DNA from: Acanthopleuribacter pedis
Lineage (GTDB): Bacteria; Acidobacteriota; Holophagae; Acanthopleuribacterales; Acanthopleuribacteraceae
Assembly (NCBI RefSeq): GCF_017377855.1
Contig: NZ_JAFREP010000015.1
Location: 248,001-312,000 of the forward strand
Reading direction: 5' to 3'
Length of the DNA: 64,000 bases
Shown here: positions 36,501-44,879 of the stretch, one piece after another
How positions within the stretch are numbered: the first letter of the stretch is position 1
How the letters are laid out: every line of letters starts with the position of its first letter
The notes under the pieces: model-generated
Seen by the model: only the letters and a program-made list of their open reading frames with translations
What the model was told of the DNA's origin: nothing
Database searches by the model: none
Made by a program: the position numbers and the translations under genes

Positions 36501-36962
36501 GGCCTGTTCCATCATGTGTTCGATCATGCCGACCAAACCCATCACCGCGCCGTCCTCCGGCGAAAAAATGCGGCAAATGCCGTAATCGTGGAGTTCTTTG
36601 ATTTCGGCGGGTACGATGACCCCGCCACCGCCGCCAAAGATCTTGATGTGGCCGGCCCCGCGTTCACGGAGCAAATCGTACATATATTTAAAGTACTCCA
36701 TGTGGCCGCCCTGGTAGGAGCTTACCGCGATCCCTTGGGCGTCTTCCTGAACGGCGGCATCGACAATTTCCCCAACGGAACGGTTATGGCCGAGGTGAAT
36801 GACCTCGGCACCAAGCGACTGCAAAATACGACGCATAATGTTGATCGAAGCGTCGTGCCCGTCGAACAGGGATGCCGCGGTAACAAAACGAATTTTATTC
36901 TGGCGGTTGGACGGGCCGTCGCCCCGCTTGGACTCTGCCGATTCGGCAACAGGTGTCGTCAT
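33507..36962 (-). CDS. icmF: Fused isobutyryl-CoA mutase IcmF (B12-dependent)
   Basis: 1151 aa. I place the start at 36962 because GGGAGG sits just before that ATG; an upstream ATG would add four residues. The N-terminal cobalamin-binding domain has LFDGHDASI with the cobalt-ligating His36. The MeaB-like GTPase domain has the P-loop GITGTGGAGKSS (about 197-208). The C-terminal two-thirds is the acyl-CoA mutase barrel (GSFPYTAGVFPFKRQGEDPT). This three-part fusion is specific to IcmF, which interconverts isobutyryl- and butyryl-CoA (and sometimes isovaleryl/pivalyl-CoA). The length is normal. It fits with the acyl-CoA dehydrogenase, ETF and FadD genes nearby. Confidence 0.95.
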   Translation of the reverse strand: MTTPVAESAESKRGDGPSNRQNKIRFVTAASLFDGHDASINIMRRILQSLGAEVIHLGHNRSVGEIVDAAVQEDAQGIAVSSYQGGHMEYFKYMYDLLRERGAGHIKIFGGGGGVIVPAEIKELHDYGICRIFSPEDGAVMGLVGMIEHMMEQADFDTTALAGDDLPPVNRVARAITALELGQSTGPERISTIPVVGITGTGGAGKSSLTDELVRRFIDHFPDKKLGIISVDPSKRRTGGALLGDRIRMNAVACPDAEGHAQVFMRSLATRASNRATSECMEGAIATLQHAGYDLVIVETAGIGQADSEIVDLVDYAIYVMTSEYGAATQLEKIDMLDLSDMVVLNKFEKRGAEDALRDIRKQVKRNRGWFDVADEKLPVFPTIASQFNDKGTNHFFRSLIESLNSKCHLGWPVPQMDWVGVPTKAPIIPGERQRYLAGIAETVRGYKQWVGEQAEHARVLYQLNGSVAALKARMGQTDLNISAEADGTAEVNLSPPDFQPVIESLQREIAYYEAKLDPRCRKLLDAWPAAKQAYRGDELVTRIRDKEIRSTLFTTSLSGSRIAKVSLPDYQDWGDLLKWMMLENVPGSFPYTAGVFPFKRQGEDPTRMFAGEGTPERTNRRFHYVSKDQPAKRLSTAFDSVTLYGEDPARRPDIYGKIGNSGVSICNLDDMKKLYSGFDLCDSKTSVSMTINGPAPIILGFYMNAAIDQQIERHLKNAGRLDAARATIQQSYQDKGLALPYYEGMDYDADSDRCFGLGLLGMSGKELVDTETYERISADVFKSVRGTVQADILKEDQAQNTCIFSTEFSLKLMGDVQSFFIEKGVRNYYSVSISGYHIAEAGANPISQAAFTLANGFTFVEYYLARGMNINDFAPNLSFFFSNGIDPEYAVIGRVARRIWAVAMERRYGANGRSQKLKYHIQTSGRSLHAQEIDFNDIRTTLQALYAIYDNCNSLHTNAYDEAITTPTEASVRRAMAIQLIINRELGLAKNENPLQGAFIIEELTELVEEAILTEFVRISERGGVLSAMETQYQRGKIQEESMYYEELKHNGKLPIIGVNTFLNPDGEEEHGAPELIRSTEEEKEQQIQYLANYQQFHGGRLAEALSHVKGAAENNDNVFVQLLDATRYCSLGQISGLLYTVGGQYRRNM

Positions 36963-37143
36963 GACGCCTCCCATATCTTTCTCGTGGATCCATTCACAGG
37001 TGCTGCCTTAGAAGCCAACAACAACGTTCGGCGAATGCCTTTCCCCCGAAATCGCACTCAGCCGACCCCCCTGTTGCCGCCGGCGCAACCGCGACGTTTT
37101 AGGCACAGGGTCGCACACAAAAAACCGTCGCGATAGGCGGTCC
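36963..37143. other. icmF upstream region
   Basis: With the twin palindromes at 37144-37182 and the stretch to 37415, this forms a 453-bp divergent region between icmF and the phosphodiesterase gene. No gene is seen; open frames here extend out of icmF's antisense strand. Confidence 0.45.
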
Positions 37144-37182
37144 GTCCATCTCGAGAGATGGACCATTCGCCGCTCGGCGAAT
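37144..37182. promoter_or_regulatory. Two adjacent perfect palindromes in the icmF / GDPD divergent region
   Basis: GTCCATCTC-GA-GAGATGGAC (37144-37163) and ATTCGCCG-CT-CGGCGAAT (37165-37182) are perfect inverted repeats with two-base centres, one base apart. They have no T-tract, so protein-binding sites are more likely than terminators. They lie about 180 bp upstream of the icmF start and 234 bp upstream of the GDPD start. Confidence 0.5.
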
Positions 37183-37415
37183 TGTGTCACAGCACATGGT
37201 TCATTGTACCCGATGCGCGCGGGATTGACGGCGAAAGGTGCCGGTGTACGAAAAGGCATCCGCTTCGCCGGCACCGGCTGCACCACTTTCCTTGTATCAA
37301 CCCGTGCTGGTTCTGCTAACCTGCATCTTCACCAGCGTGAATTCAATGGTTGCTCCCTCATATTAGCGTGGCGTTGCCGATGCGCGGCCCGCCGCACGAA
37401 CCAAGTAGGTGCCTC

Positions 37416-38180
37416 ATGGTCGCTCCTTCGGCCCGCCCCCTGGCCATCGCCCACCGCGGCTTTTCCCAAGCATACCCGGAAAACACCCTTGCCGCGTTTG
37501 ACGCCGCCCTGGAACACCCCGTGGACGGCTTCGAGTTCGATGTACAAATCACCTCCGACGAGGTGCCCATCCTTTTTCACGACAGCAGCTTGCGCAGAGT
37601 GTCCGGCAGCTTGGCCCTGGTTCGCTTTCGAACCGCCGCCCAAATGGGCGACCTCGATTACGGTAAATGGTTCGACACGCAATTTACAGGCACCGCGCTT
37701 TTAGATCTCGATACTTTTCTGGCCAGGTACCGTGGACGAACCCGATTACTGTTGGAACTCAAGGTGGAAAAAGGGGTAACGCGCGGCAAGCGACGGCACC
37801 TTCTGGCCGAAATCGTCACCGCCGCCGTGCGCCGCCACAACGCCGCCGCCTCTGTCGAAATTTTGTGTTTTGATCTGGACACCCTGAAATATTGCCACAA
37901 GCTGGCGCCGGAAATCCCCTGTGTCCTCAACCAGCGCAAACCGCGTTTTTTGCCGGAGGCTTCCTTCTTGGGCGCCTATTCGTGCAGCATTCGCGGCCTA
38001 ACCCAAAACTTCGTCGAAACCGTGCATGGCGCGGGCAAGCCGGTTTACTGTTTTACCATCAACGACGAAGCGCGCATGCAACAGGCCTTGGACGCGGGCG
38101 TCGATGCGGTGATGTCCGACCGAACCCCCTGGATGTTGCAACAATTGACACGGCGATTCGGGCCACCCCGCCCGCGTTGA
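37416..38180 (+). CDS. Glycerophosphodiester phosphodiesterase family protein
   Basis: 254 aa from the ATG at 37416; an upstream in-frame ATG exists but adds 22 unconserved residues. The GDPD motifs are IAHRGFSQAYPENT, FEFDVQIT (metal-binding acidic residue), the second catalytic His in PILFHDSSL, LLLELKV, and CFTINDEARMQQALDAGVDAVMSD at the end. It hydrolyses glycerophosphodiesters to sn-glycerol 3-phosphate and an alcohol. There is no signal peptide, so it is cytoplasmic. A MITE-like element follows 67 bp after the stop. Confidence 0.9.
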   Translation: MVAPSARPLAIAHRGFSQAYPENTLAAFDAALEHPVDGFEFDVQITSDEVPILFHDSSLRRVSGSLALVRFRTAAQMGDLDYGKWFDTQFTGTALLDLDTFLARYRGRTRLLLELKVEKGVTRGKRRHLLAEIVTAAVRRHNAAASVEILCFDLDTLKYCHKLAPEIPCVLNQRKPRFLPEASFLGAYSCSIRGLTQNFVETVHGAGKPVYCFTINDEARMQQALDAGVDAVMSDRTPWMLQQLTRRFGPPRPR

Positions 38181-38247
38181 CATGGAGCCAAAATTGGCTC
38201 GCCCTTTGCTTCTGATCAAGCTGGGTTTCCTTTCGGCAAGCCTGAAA

Positions 38248-38420
38248 CCTAAGCAGCGCGATAACGCGCGGTGATTTTCGCTAAACCTCTGGGCTGCAAA
38301 GGCATGTAAAAATACGCACCGCACCTGGTGGGTGCGGTCGGGCGCGACCCCGGTCCGCTTTTTTCAAACCCTTTCGCTCCAGATCTTTATCGAAAACCCC
38401 TCGCTTCAGCGCCTCTTAAG
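38248..38420 (+). mobile_element. MITE-like element, copy 2 (173 bp)
   Basis: It starts CCTAAGCAGCGCGATAA and ends GCGCCTCTTAAG, with the same internal landmarks as copy 1 (CTCTGGGCTGCAA on the left, CGCTCCAGATCTTTA on the right and the inner hairpin GCACCTGGTGGGTGC). The right end is more decayed. The flanks TGAAA and TAAAA agree at 4 of 5 positions, a possible worn target duplication. Confidence 0.75.
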
Positions 38421-38459
38421 TAAAACCCAACAAGAATTGCTCATTTTAAAGGGTGTGGA

Positions 38460-39752
38460 ATGATGACGCGCGGTCTGATCCTGGCCATTTTGACATTTGC
38501 CTTGCTAATCATTGCCAATTTGGCGGTATTTGGTTTTCTGAGTTTTGGGGTCCTCTCCGAAACCCTGGTTCGCGAAAAGCTGGTAAACGGTTTACACGAG
38601 GCCGAACGCCTCATGCAGGAAGAGCTTGGTTTAGATCCACTCGACGGTGAAACCGCCGGACTCGCCCTTTCGCGCCAAATAGCACCACGATTGCGTAAAT
38701 TTTCTTTTTTTGTTTCGGTGGTCATCCTCGACCGCAACGGCCGTGTCCTTCACCGGGAGAAAATCCGCGGTGATGTGGTCGTCGGCACCAACCAAAACCC
38801 ACCCCGCCCCCACCCCGAAAACAAGCTCGGCCCTAGCATGATCCCCGTCGGCACGCAATCCACCAACCTGCCTTCCGACCAACAACTCGCCCTGGAATAC
38901 CATCCCGGCCTGATCGAGCAAGAAGTGGCCACCCTGCGCCGCGACTTAAACCGCAAACTCACCATCGCCATCGTGTTATCGGTCGTGCTCTTGGGATTGG
39001 GTTTGGCGTATGTGATTTGGGCGTACCGCCGAAACAGAGAACTCCAAGAACAAGCAACCAAAGCAGACCAAATGGCTTACGTGGGCACCCTTGCCAGCGG
39101 ATTGGCGCATGAAATTCGCAACCCGCTTAACTCGATGAACATGAACGTCCAGCTTATTCAAGAAGAACTGGAAGAACGCAGCGTGCACGATATGGAGGAT
39201 TTAAGCGACATGCTGGGCGCCACGCGCAAGGAAATCATGCGGCTGGAACGCCTCGTTTCTTCGTTCCTAAGCTACGCGCGACCCGGTGATATCGAGCTGC
39301 GCCCCTGCAGTGTCAACGACTTGATTCAAGCAGTTTTACAGTTCCTCGAACCCGAGATCCGCAAAAGCGGTATTGTTTTAAAAACCAACTTTGACGCAGA
39401 CCTCGCCAAAATCCCCATGGACGAAGCCCAAATGCGGCAAGCATTGCTCAACATCATCCAAAACTCGGTCCAAATCCTCAAGCCCGGAAAAGTCCTCGAG
39501 ATCTCGACCCAAGCCGCCTCCGGTGATAAGGTGCATATTAAGGTCAGCGACAACGGACCCGGCATTTCAGAGCCGGAGCTCAAAAACATTTTTAAGGTCT
39601 TTTACTCCACCCGCATCGGCGGCACCGGCCTAGGCTTGCCGATTGCGTTGCGGATCGCCGAACGCCATCAGGGCCGCATTGATGTCGAAAGCCGCGTCGG
39701 CGTGGGAACCACCTTTACCATCGCGCTGCCCAAGGAGGCCGTTGCCGCGTGA
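38460..39752 (+). CDS. Membrane sensor histidine kinase
   Basis: 430 aa. Two membrane helices at about 6-32 and 167-188 enclose a periplasmic sensor region of roughly 135 residues. The phospho-accepting His217 lies in GLAHEIRNPLNS, followed by the ATPase boxes NIIQNS (N), DNGPGIS (G1), FKVFYST (F) and GTGLGLPIA (G2). No response regulator is adjacent. The stop overlaps the GTG start of mqnB by GTGA. The signal sensed is unknown. Confidence 0.94.
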   Translation: MMTRGLILAILTFALLIIANLAVFGFLSFGVLSETLVREKLVNGLHEAERLMQEELGLDPLDGETAGLALSRQIAPRLRKFSFFVSVVILDRNGRVLHREKIRGDVVVGTNQNPPRPHPENKLGPSMIPVGTQSTNLPSDQQLALEYHPGLIEQEVATLRRDLNRKLTIAIVLSVVLLGLGLAYVIWAYRRNRELQEQATKADQMAYVGTLASGLAHEIRNPLNSMNMNVQLIQEELEERSVHDMEDLSDMLGATRKEIMRLERLVSSFLSYARPGDIELRPCSVNDLIQAVLQFLEPEIRKSGIVLKTNFDADLAKIPMDEAQMRQALLNIIQNSVQILKPGKVLEISTQAASGDKVHIKVSDNGPGISEPELKNIFKVFYSTRIGGTGLGLPIALRIAERHQGRIDVESRVGVGTTFTIALPKEAVAA

Positions 39753-40405
39753 CACAACTGATTTTGGTGCCAACCGCGCTCGAGCGCGATTTCCTATTTG
39801 GTGCCGACACCCTTATTCCACAAGCTTCACCCGACTGGATTGTCGCCCGCATCGGCCCGCACCGCGTCGCCCTGTGCGGGATCGGCCCGGCCGCCGCGGC
39901 CATGAGCGCCTATGCCTTGGCGGCGCGCTACCAACCCAGCCGCATCATTTTGGTGGGTATTGCCGGTGTATTTCCCAAGGCGGGTCCACAACCCGGCGAT
40001 TTGCTTCAAGTAAACCAAGACAGCTTTGCGGATCTCGGTTACCAGGATCAACGCGCATTTTTCAATTTAGACCACATGAAGCTGCCCCACTTACCCCAAA
40101 GCAAGGGCGCCGCGGGTTGTCGCTTTACCTTGGCGACCCCGTTCGATCTACCGCGAGCCGCCGCGGTCACGGTTTCCACCATCACCAGCAGCGCCGAACG
40201 CGCCGACGCCTTGTGGCAGGCCTTTGGTGCCCCGTTGGAAAACATGGAAGGCGCGGCCGTTGCGCTGGCCGCCGCCCAGCAGGGTATCCCTTTTTCTCAG
40301 CTCCGCGCGGTCAGCAACCTCGTGGGCCCCCGCGATCCCAAATCCTGGCTCATTAAGGAACCCCTTGCCCGCTTGGGCCGCCTGTTACGCAAGACCTTGC
40401 CCTGA
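39749..40405 (+). CDS. mqnB: Futalosine hydrolase MqnB
   Basis: 218 aa from a GTG start in a GTGA overlap with the kinase gene. It belongs to the nucleoside phosphorylase/hydrolase fold (ILVGIAGVFP, then ENMEGAAVALAA with the substrate-binding Glu). The ending SNLVGPRDPKSW is typical of futalosine hydrolase rather than MTA/SAH nucleosidase. MqnB converts futalosine to dehypoxanthine futalosine in the alternative menaquinone pathway. No other mqn gene is in the window. Confidence 0.87.
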   Translation: MTQLILVPTALERDFLFGADTLIPQASPDWIVARIGPHRVALCGIGPAAAAMSAYALAARYQPSRIILVGIAGVFPKAGPQPGDLLQVNQDSFADLGYQDQRAFFNLDHMKLPHLPQSKGAAGCRFTLATPFDLPRAAAVTVSTITSSAERADALWQAFGAPLENMEGAAVALAAAQQGIPFSQLRAVSNLVGPRDPKSWLIKEPLARLGRLLRKTLP

Positions 40406-40431
40406 TCGAATCCCTTCGTAAAGGAAACGCC

Positions 40432-41568
40432 ATGGTTTATTTTTCGTCCTCGCACGATTTGCTCCGCGACCTCGTTCGCCGCTTTGTTCATGAAGACATC
40501 CTCCCCTACGTGGATACCTGGGAGCAGGAAGGTTTGTTCCCGCGCGACCTGTACCGCAAGGCCGGCAGCCTCGGCATTCTCGGCGTCGGTTTCGGAGAAC
40601 GCTACGGCGGCAGCGATACCGACCTTTTCCACACCATTGTGGTTTCGGAGGAACTCACCGCCTGCGGCGCGCAAGGCATCCCCGCCGGACTGGGTTCACA
40701 CATGATTGCCTGTCCCCCGCTGCTCATGGGCGCCTCGGAAGAACTCAAACAAAAAGTCCTGCCACCCGTGCTGACGGGCGAAGCCGTTGCCGCGCTGGCA
40801 ATCACCGAACCCAACGCGGGCTCGGATGTGGCCGGCATCCAAACCCGCGCGATTTCCGACGGCGACCACTACCGGGTCAACGGGGCCAAAACCTTTATTA
40901 CCAGCGGAACCCGCGCCGATTTCTACACCACCGCGGTGCGCACCGGCGGCGAAGGCCGCAAAGGCGTCTCGCTGCTCCTGATTGAACGCGATACACCGGG
41001 ATTTAAGGTCGCCGCGCCGCTGAAGAAGATGGGTTGGCGCTGTTCCGATACCGCCGAACTCAGTTTTGAGGATTGCCGGGTGCCCAAAAGCAACCTCATC
41101 GGTGCGGAAAATGAGGGTTTCCAACTCATCATGCAAAACTTCTTGGCGGAACGCCTGCAGTTGGCGGTCATGGCCTACGCCACCGCGGATCTGGCGCTCA
41201 AGGACGCGTTGGCTTATGCCCGCACCCGCCAGGCCTTCGGTGCGCCGCTCACCGCCAACCAAGTCATTCGCCACAAGCTGGTCGACATGCAGAGCAAAAT
41301 CGATGTGGCCCGCGCCTATGTGTACCATACCGCCGCGTTGATTGAGGCCGGCCAAATCGCGCTCCAGCAAGCAGCCATTGCCAAAAACCAGGCGGTTGAA
41401 ATCTGTTCCTTTGTGGTTGACCAGGCCGTACAGATCTTTGGCGGCTTGGGCTACATGGAGGGCGTCCGTGTCGAGCGTTTGTACCGCGATGCGCGCCTGT
41501 TGCCGATCGGCGGCGGCACGCAAGAGATCATGAAAGAAATCATTTGGAAAACAATGGATCGCGGTTAA
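40432..41568 (+). CDS. Acyl-CoA dehydrogenase
   Basis: 378 aa, normal length. Family signatures are present: ALAITEPNAGSDVAGIQTRA, the FAD/substrate segment GAKTFITSG, GFKVAAPLKKMGWRCSDTAELSFEDCRVP, and near the end QIFGGLGYMEGVRVERLYRDARLLPIGGGTQEIM, with the usual Glu-containing region. It performs the first, FAD-dependent step of beta-oxidation or of branched-chain acyl-CoA breakdown and hands electrons to an ETF, presumably the EtfBA fusion at 59372. An AAAGGAAA ribosome site precedes the ATG. It ends overlapping the convergent PIN gene by 4 bp. Confidence 0.93.
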   Translation: MVYFSSSHDLLRDLVRRFVHEDILPYVDTWEQEGLFPRDLYRKAGSLGILGVGFGERYGGSDTDLFHTIVVSEELTACGAQGIPAGLGSHMIACPPLLMGASEELKQKVLPPVLTGEAVAALAITEPNAGSDVAGIQTRAISDGDHYRVNGAKTFITSGTRADFYTTAVRTGGEGRKGVSLLLIERDTPGFKVAAPLKKMGWRCSDTAELSFEDCRVPKSNLIGAENEGFQLIMQNFLAERLQLAVMAYATADLALKDALAYARTRQAFGAPLTANQVIRHKLVDMQSKIDVARAYVYHTAALIEAGQIALQQAAIAKNQAVEICSFVVDQAVQIFGGLGYMEGVRVERLYRDARLLPIGGGTQEIMKEIIWKTMDRG

Positions 41569-41990
41569 GCCGTGAAGGGATCGTGCAGGGCAAGCGCACC
41601 AATCTGGCCACCGCTCCGAAACTTCTCGGAGAACAACACCCGACAACTGCCCCAACGGGCGGCGGCCACAACCAAGGCATCGCGACAGGAGAGTTTGCGC
41701 TCGTCAGCTAAACTTAGCGCCGACTGATACAGCTCGGACGTCGGATAAACCTCGCACAGTGGGAGGAGGACCCGCTCCAAATAGGATTCGGCGTCGGGCT
41801 GGCTTAACTTCACCTCGAAGCGATCCAGGACCAAGGTCAGCACCTCTTCCACGATCTGGTAGCTAATGATGCCGACGTGTTCCGCCAGAGCCGTGCCAAT
41901 CAGCTTGCGCGCTATTTCGCACCGGCCGGGATTGCTTTCGTCAAAACTCGCCAAAAAGATCCCGGTATCGATAAAGTATCTTCCAACCAT
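41565..41990 (-). CDS. PIN-domain ribonuclease toxin (VapC-like)
   Basis: 141 aa from the ATG at 41990, which has AGGAAGG eight bases upstream; a TTG two codons earlier is possible. The PIN acidic residues are visible: FIDTGIF (Asp), IVEEVLT (Glu), SCRDALVVAAA (Asp) and a last, less standard position in LFSEKFRSG. VapC-type toxins cleave RNA until neutralised by a partner. The small ribbon-helix-helix-like gene just upstream is the likely antitoxin. Its 3' end overlaps the convergent acyl-CoA dehydrogenase stop by 4 bp. Confidence 0.87.
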   Translation of the reverse strand: MVGRYFIDTGIFLASFDESNPGRCEIARKLIGTALAEHVGIISYQIVEEVLTLVLDRFEVKLSQPDAESYLERVLLPLCEVYPTSELYQSALSLADERKLSCRDALVVAAARWGSCRVLFSEKFRSGGQIGALALHDPFTA

Positions 41991-42024
41991 GTTCAAAACC
42001 TTCCTGATGTTGTGAAATCACACC

Positions 42025-42240
42025 CTAGGCATTCTCCTCGGGCGCGGGCGCGACCTTGGGTTTGGCGTAATTGATTTTTTGCATAAGTTGTTGGTAGCCG
42101 TCGAGATCGCGTTCTTTCCCGGCATAACGTGCCAACCATTCGCGAAACAGGGCGTTGAGGGTTCGTTTTTCCAGAGCCGCTCGGGCACGGGCGCGCTGAA
42201 TCAGCGATTCCTCGGCACTGAGGGTAATATTTTTCAACAT
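42025..42240 (-). CDS. Antitoxin of the PIN-domain toxin
   Basis: 71 aa from the ATG at 42240, which has AAGGAGC just upstream; a longer reading to 42279 is unlikely. The start MLKNITLSAEESLIQRARA is typical of antitoxins whose N-terminal strand-helix-helix binds DNA, here followed by RTLNALFREWLARYAG. The C-terminal tail (KINYAKPKVAPAPEENA) is probably disordered and the toxin-binding part. It lies 34 bp before the toxin gene; autoregulation by the pair is expected from the family. Confidence 0.82.
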   Translation of the reverse strand: MLKNITLSAEESLIQRARARAALEKRTLNALFREWLARYAGKERDLDGYQQLMQKINYAKPKVAPAPEENA

Positions 42241-43035
42241 AAGCTGCTCCTTAGCCACCGGCCCCCACGGAAGGAACATCCCCGCGGGGCGAAGGCCTCA
42301 TTCCCCAACAGGGGAACGATGATCTCTGAGAACCATTGATGTGAATCTTTTCGGCTGGGAGCGGTTGGAGCTTAACCCGCAAGTTTTCGAAGAGCCGGGA
42401 AATGGGTTCGCGATGCGACCCAAAAACCATGGCCGCGTCACCCCGCAATCAATCACGAATTTTTCTCAAAAAAAATAACAAACTTTTCCAAAAGGTTTTC
42501 GTTTAGGTTTAGCGAGTGGTGGCGTGGTAGAACATGATTCATCAGCAAAAAAGCGACACCTGTTATCCGCAACCAAATCAGCGCGACCCATCACCCATCG
42601 GTGGTACCGCGTTTGGTTCATTTTTTAACCTAAAGTGTGCGATTCGGGTGGATGCAATCGCGAAACATGTTGGGAAAAGCACAGGCGGACTTGTAAGGTA
42701 CGTCGAACATTTTCACGACATGTTGCAGCCCAACAGGTTGTGCGAGTGCGCCGCCAAGAATCGATCAATTTAGGTTTGATTCGTCGTAACCAGGGACCCA
42801 AATCGCGCCTTCCCGATGCGCATCCATGAGCAACCCGATGAGGTGTTGCTCGGCACACACGCCAAGGTCATCAATCGTCCCTTTTCAACGCACCCAGCAC
42901 CAACCACCCATGCTAGCCGCGCAGCCGGTTAGATGCCTTCTCCTACCCGCGTCTCCCTCGACGCGCCTACCGCCGCGGCCCACGGCGTACCCGTCGCCGC
43001 CGCCACGTTTCTTTGGTCCACTTGGAGGTGAGCCC
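42241..43035. other. Intergenic region between the toxin-antitoxin pair and the STAS gene
   Basis: No convincing gene lies in these 795 bp. A short hairpin TTCCCC-AACA-GGGGAA sits at 42301-42316, within the expected promoter region of the antitoxin gene. The 42460-42520 stretch is AT-rich and could hold a promoter. A 79-codon frame at 42534-42773 lacks a ribosome site and family likeness. A CATGTTG/CAACA inverted repetition is present near 42667-42736. Confidence 0.45.
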
Positions 43036-43383
43036 ATGAAAAACAGTATTGAAACCCATGAACATTTCACCATTATTAAACTACAGGGCCGCATTGACAT
43101 CGGAAACGGCGATGTCCAGCTACGCAACATCATCAGCGACGTTGCCCGAAGCGGCACCGAGGCCATCATTCTCGATTTCAAAAAAGTCAGTTACATGGAC
43201 AGCTCGGGCGTGGGCGAGTTGATTTCCCAGTACACCGAAGTTCAAACCATGGGCAAGTGCATGTTTTTGGCCAACCTCAACGCCAAAATTTACGATTTGA
43301 TGACCCTGACCCAGTTGATTACCGTTTTGCCAATTTACGATTCCATTGAAGACGCCAAAATGGCGCTTACGGCAGCCGCCTAA
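43036..43383 (+). CDS. STAS-domain anti-sigma factor antagonist
   Basis: 115 aa from the ATG at 43036 with GGAGGTGA eight bases upstream. A single STAS domain: FTIIKLQGRIDIGNGDVQLRN, then ILDFKKVSYMDSSGVGELIS, where the Ser in MDSSGVGEL is the usual phosphorylation site by an anti-sigma kinase. Such proteins (SpoIIAA/RsbV type) release a sigma factor by binding its anti-sigma factor. No anti-sigma gene is adjacent. The convergent neighbour is a receiver/kinase hybrid, but direct partnership is unproven. Confidence 0.92.
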   Translation: MKNSIETHEHFTIIKLQGRIDIGNGDVQLRNIISDVARSGTEAIILDFKKVSYMDSSGVGELISQYTEVQTMGKCMFLANLNAKIYDLMTLTQLITVLPIYDSIEDAKMALTAAA

Positions 43384-43413
43384 GTCAGCAACAACACCCC
43401 TTCTTGTTCCACG

Positions 43414-43447
43414 GCACCCCCGGGCTCCGCCCCGCGGGGTGCTTTTT
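43414..43447 (+). terminator. Rho-independent terminator after the STAS gene
   Basis: GCACCCC pairs with GGGGTGC around a GC-rich loop, followed by TTTTT. It touches the stop codon of the convergent receiver-kinase gene and begins about 30 bp after the STAS stop. Confidence 0.8.
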
Positions 43448-44712
43448 CATTTTCGGCCGCCCTGGCCGGACGCGTCCTTGGCAGGCGGGGCAAAAAGCAA
43501 ACTTACCCGGGCCCCTTTTCCATAGCCGTCGCTAAAAACCTTCACCTCGCCACCCAATTCCTTCATAACCCGCGCGCAGTAATGCAACCCGTAACCGTGG
43601 CCGTTTTCCTTGGTCGTAAACCCGTGGCGGAATAATTGTTTGAACGCTTCCTCGTCGATGCCGACACCGGTATCGCGAAGCTCCAACACCACCTGCTCCT
43701 GCTCGTTCTGGTTGGCGAGCAGCCACATTTTGCGGGTGGATTCGGCATACTCGTTAATTGCCTCAATGCTGTTTTTGAGCAAGTTGATCAGAATGTGGGT
43801 CAGTTTGATTTTCGGTGCAAATACCTGCATGCCCTCCGGTATCACCACCTCAAGGTCGATCCCGTTTTTCTGCAGGGCCGCGGCACGCACCCGCAGTGCA
43901 TCTTCCACAATCTCGGACAGAACCAAGGGCTCCCCGGCCTCGCGCATTTTGCCTTGGGATTGCTGCGTCTCAATAATCTCCCGCACCAGCAGCAACCGCT
44001 TGAGAATCCCCTGGGTTTCTTCTTGAATGCTCTGCTGCTCCGAATCGAGTTTCACCTGAAGCCCTTGCAGGTAATCGGGAATTTGTTTGCCCTTGGGATG
44101 GTCGGTGAAAAAATCCGTTTCATCCCGGCAGTGTTCGAGTAACTGATTGACCCGCTCCAACTGGCCGACGCGCGAGCGGTTGAGGATGTTCATAATCGAC
44201 TCACAGGAGGCGTTTACGCTGTTCAACACATTGCCGACATTGTGGATCACCGTATCGGCAAATTCAGCCAACTCCCGGTAACGTTCCTCGGATCGACGCA
44301 GCTCAAGCTCGGCCGCTTTGCGCTCACGCACCCCGCGAATCGCCGCCGGTAACAACTGTAGGTAATACCGGTCGGCATCTTTGATCATGTAGTCGGTTGC
44401 GCCGCGGCTCAAGGCTTGGATGGCGAACTCTTCACTTCCGCCACCGGTAATAAAAATCACCGGGGTATCGCCCAGATGGGGCAACAAATCCAAGCCGACC
44501 CCGTCCCCCAAATGATAATCGAGCACGACCACGTCAAAAGCCCGCTCAGCCAGCAGGGCGATTGCCGCCCGCTTCGAAGCCGCCTCATGGACGACGAACG
44601 GATGATTGCCCTTGCGCACGAAACGCGCAAACGCCATGCGGTCGATGTCGTCGTCGTCCACCAATAATACATTCACGGGTCTGATGTCAGCCGTCACGCA
44701 CGATACTCCCAT
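43447..44712 (-). CDS. Receiver domain-histidine kinase hybrid
   Basis: 421 aa, soluble. Residues about 13-130 are a response-regulator receiver (VLLVDDDDIDRM, phospho-Asp65 in VVVLDYHLGD, then FITGGGSEEF). A coiled-coil linker leads to a dimerisation/His region with HNVGNVLNSVNAS rather than the classic HE-R-P-L box, then the ATPase boxes NLLKNSIEA, LRDTGVGID, FRHGFTTKENGHGYGLHYC. It may phosphorylate itself or another regulator in response to a phosphorylated receiver. An in-frame GTG 15 bp downstream with GGGAG before it is an alternative start. It converges on the STAS gene. Confidence 0.92.
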   Translation of the reverse strand: MGVSCVTADIRPVNVLLVDDDDIDRMAFARFVRKGNHPFVVHEAASKRAAIALLAERAFDVVVLDYHLGDGVGLDLLPHLGDTPVIFITGGGSEEFAIQALSRGATDYMIKDADRYYLQLLPAAIRGVRERKAAELELRRSEERYRELAEFADTVIHNVGNVLNSVNASCESIMNILNRSRVGQLERVNQLLEHCRDETDFFTDHPKGKQIPDYLQGLQVKLDSEQQSIQEETQGILKRLLLVREIIETQQSQGKMREAGEPLVLSEIVEDALRVRAAALQKNGIDLEVVIPEGMQVFAPKIKLTHILINLLKNSIEAINEYAESTRKMWLLANQNEQEQVVLELRDTGVGIDEEAFKQLFRHGFTTKENGHGYGLHYCARVMKELGGEVKVFSDGYGKGARVSLLFAPPAKDASGQGGRK

Positions 44713-44879
44713 CTCTTACCAATGACGTAACTTGATCGCGCCGGACGGCGGCCAAGGCGTCCCTTTCCGGCGCGCACGATGATTTCGCAGTTACGAAAAA
44801 TCCCGCACAAATAAGAACAGATAAGTTGAATTATACGCCCTATCATCGCACAGATGCGCAAATGACACCTAGTACAAAA

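Noticed and set aside
35574..37136. 520-codon plus-strand frame opposite icmF
   Set aside because: Antisense shadow of a clearly recognised mutase gene, no ribosome site or domain.
42534..42773. 79-codon open frame before the STAS gene
   Set aside because: No ribosome site, no recognisable protein and no support beyond being open.
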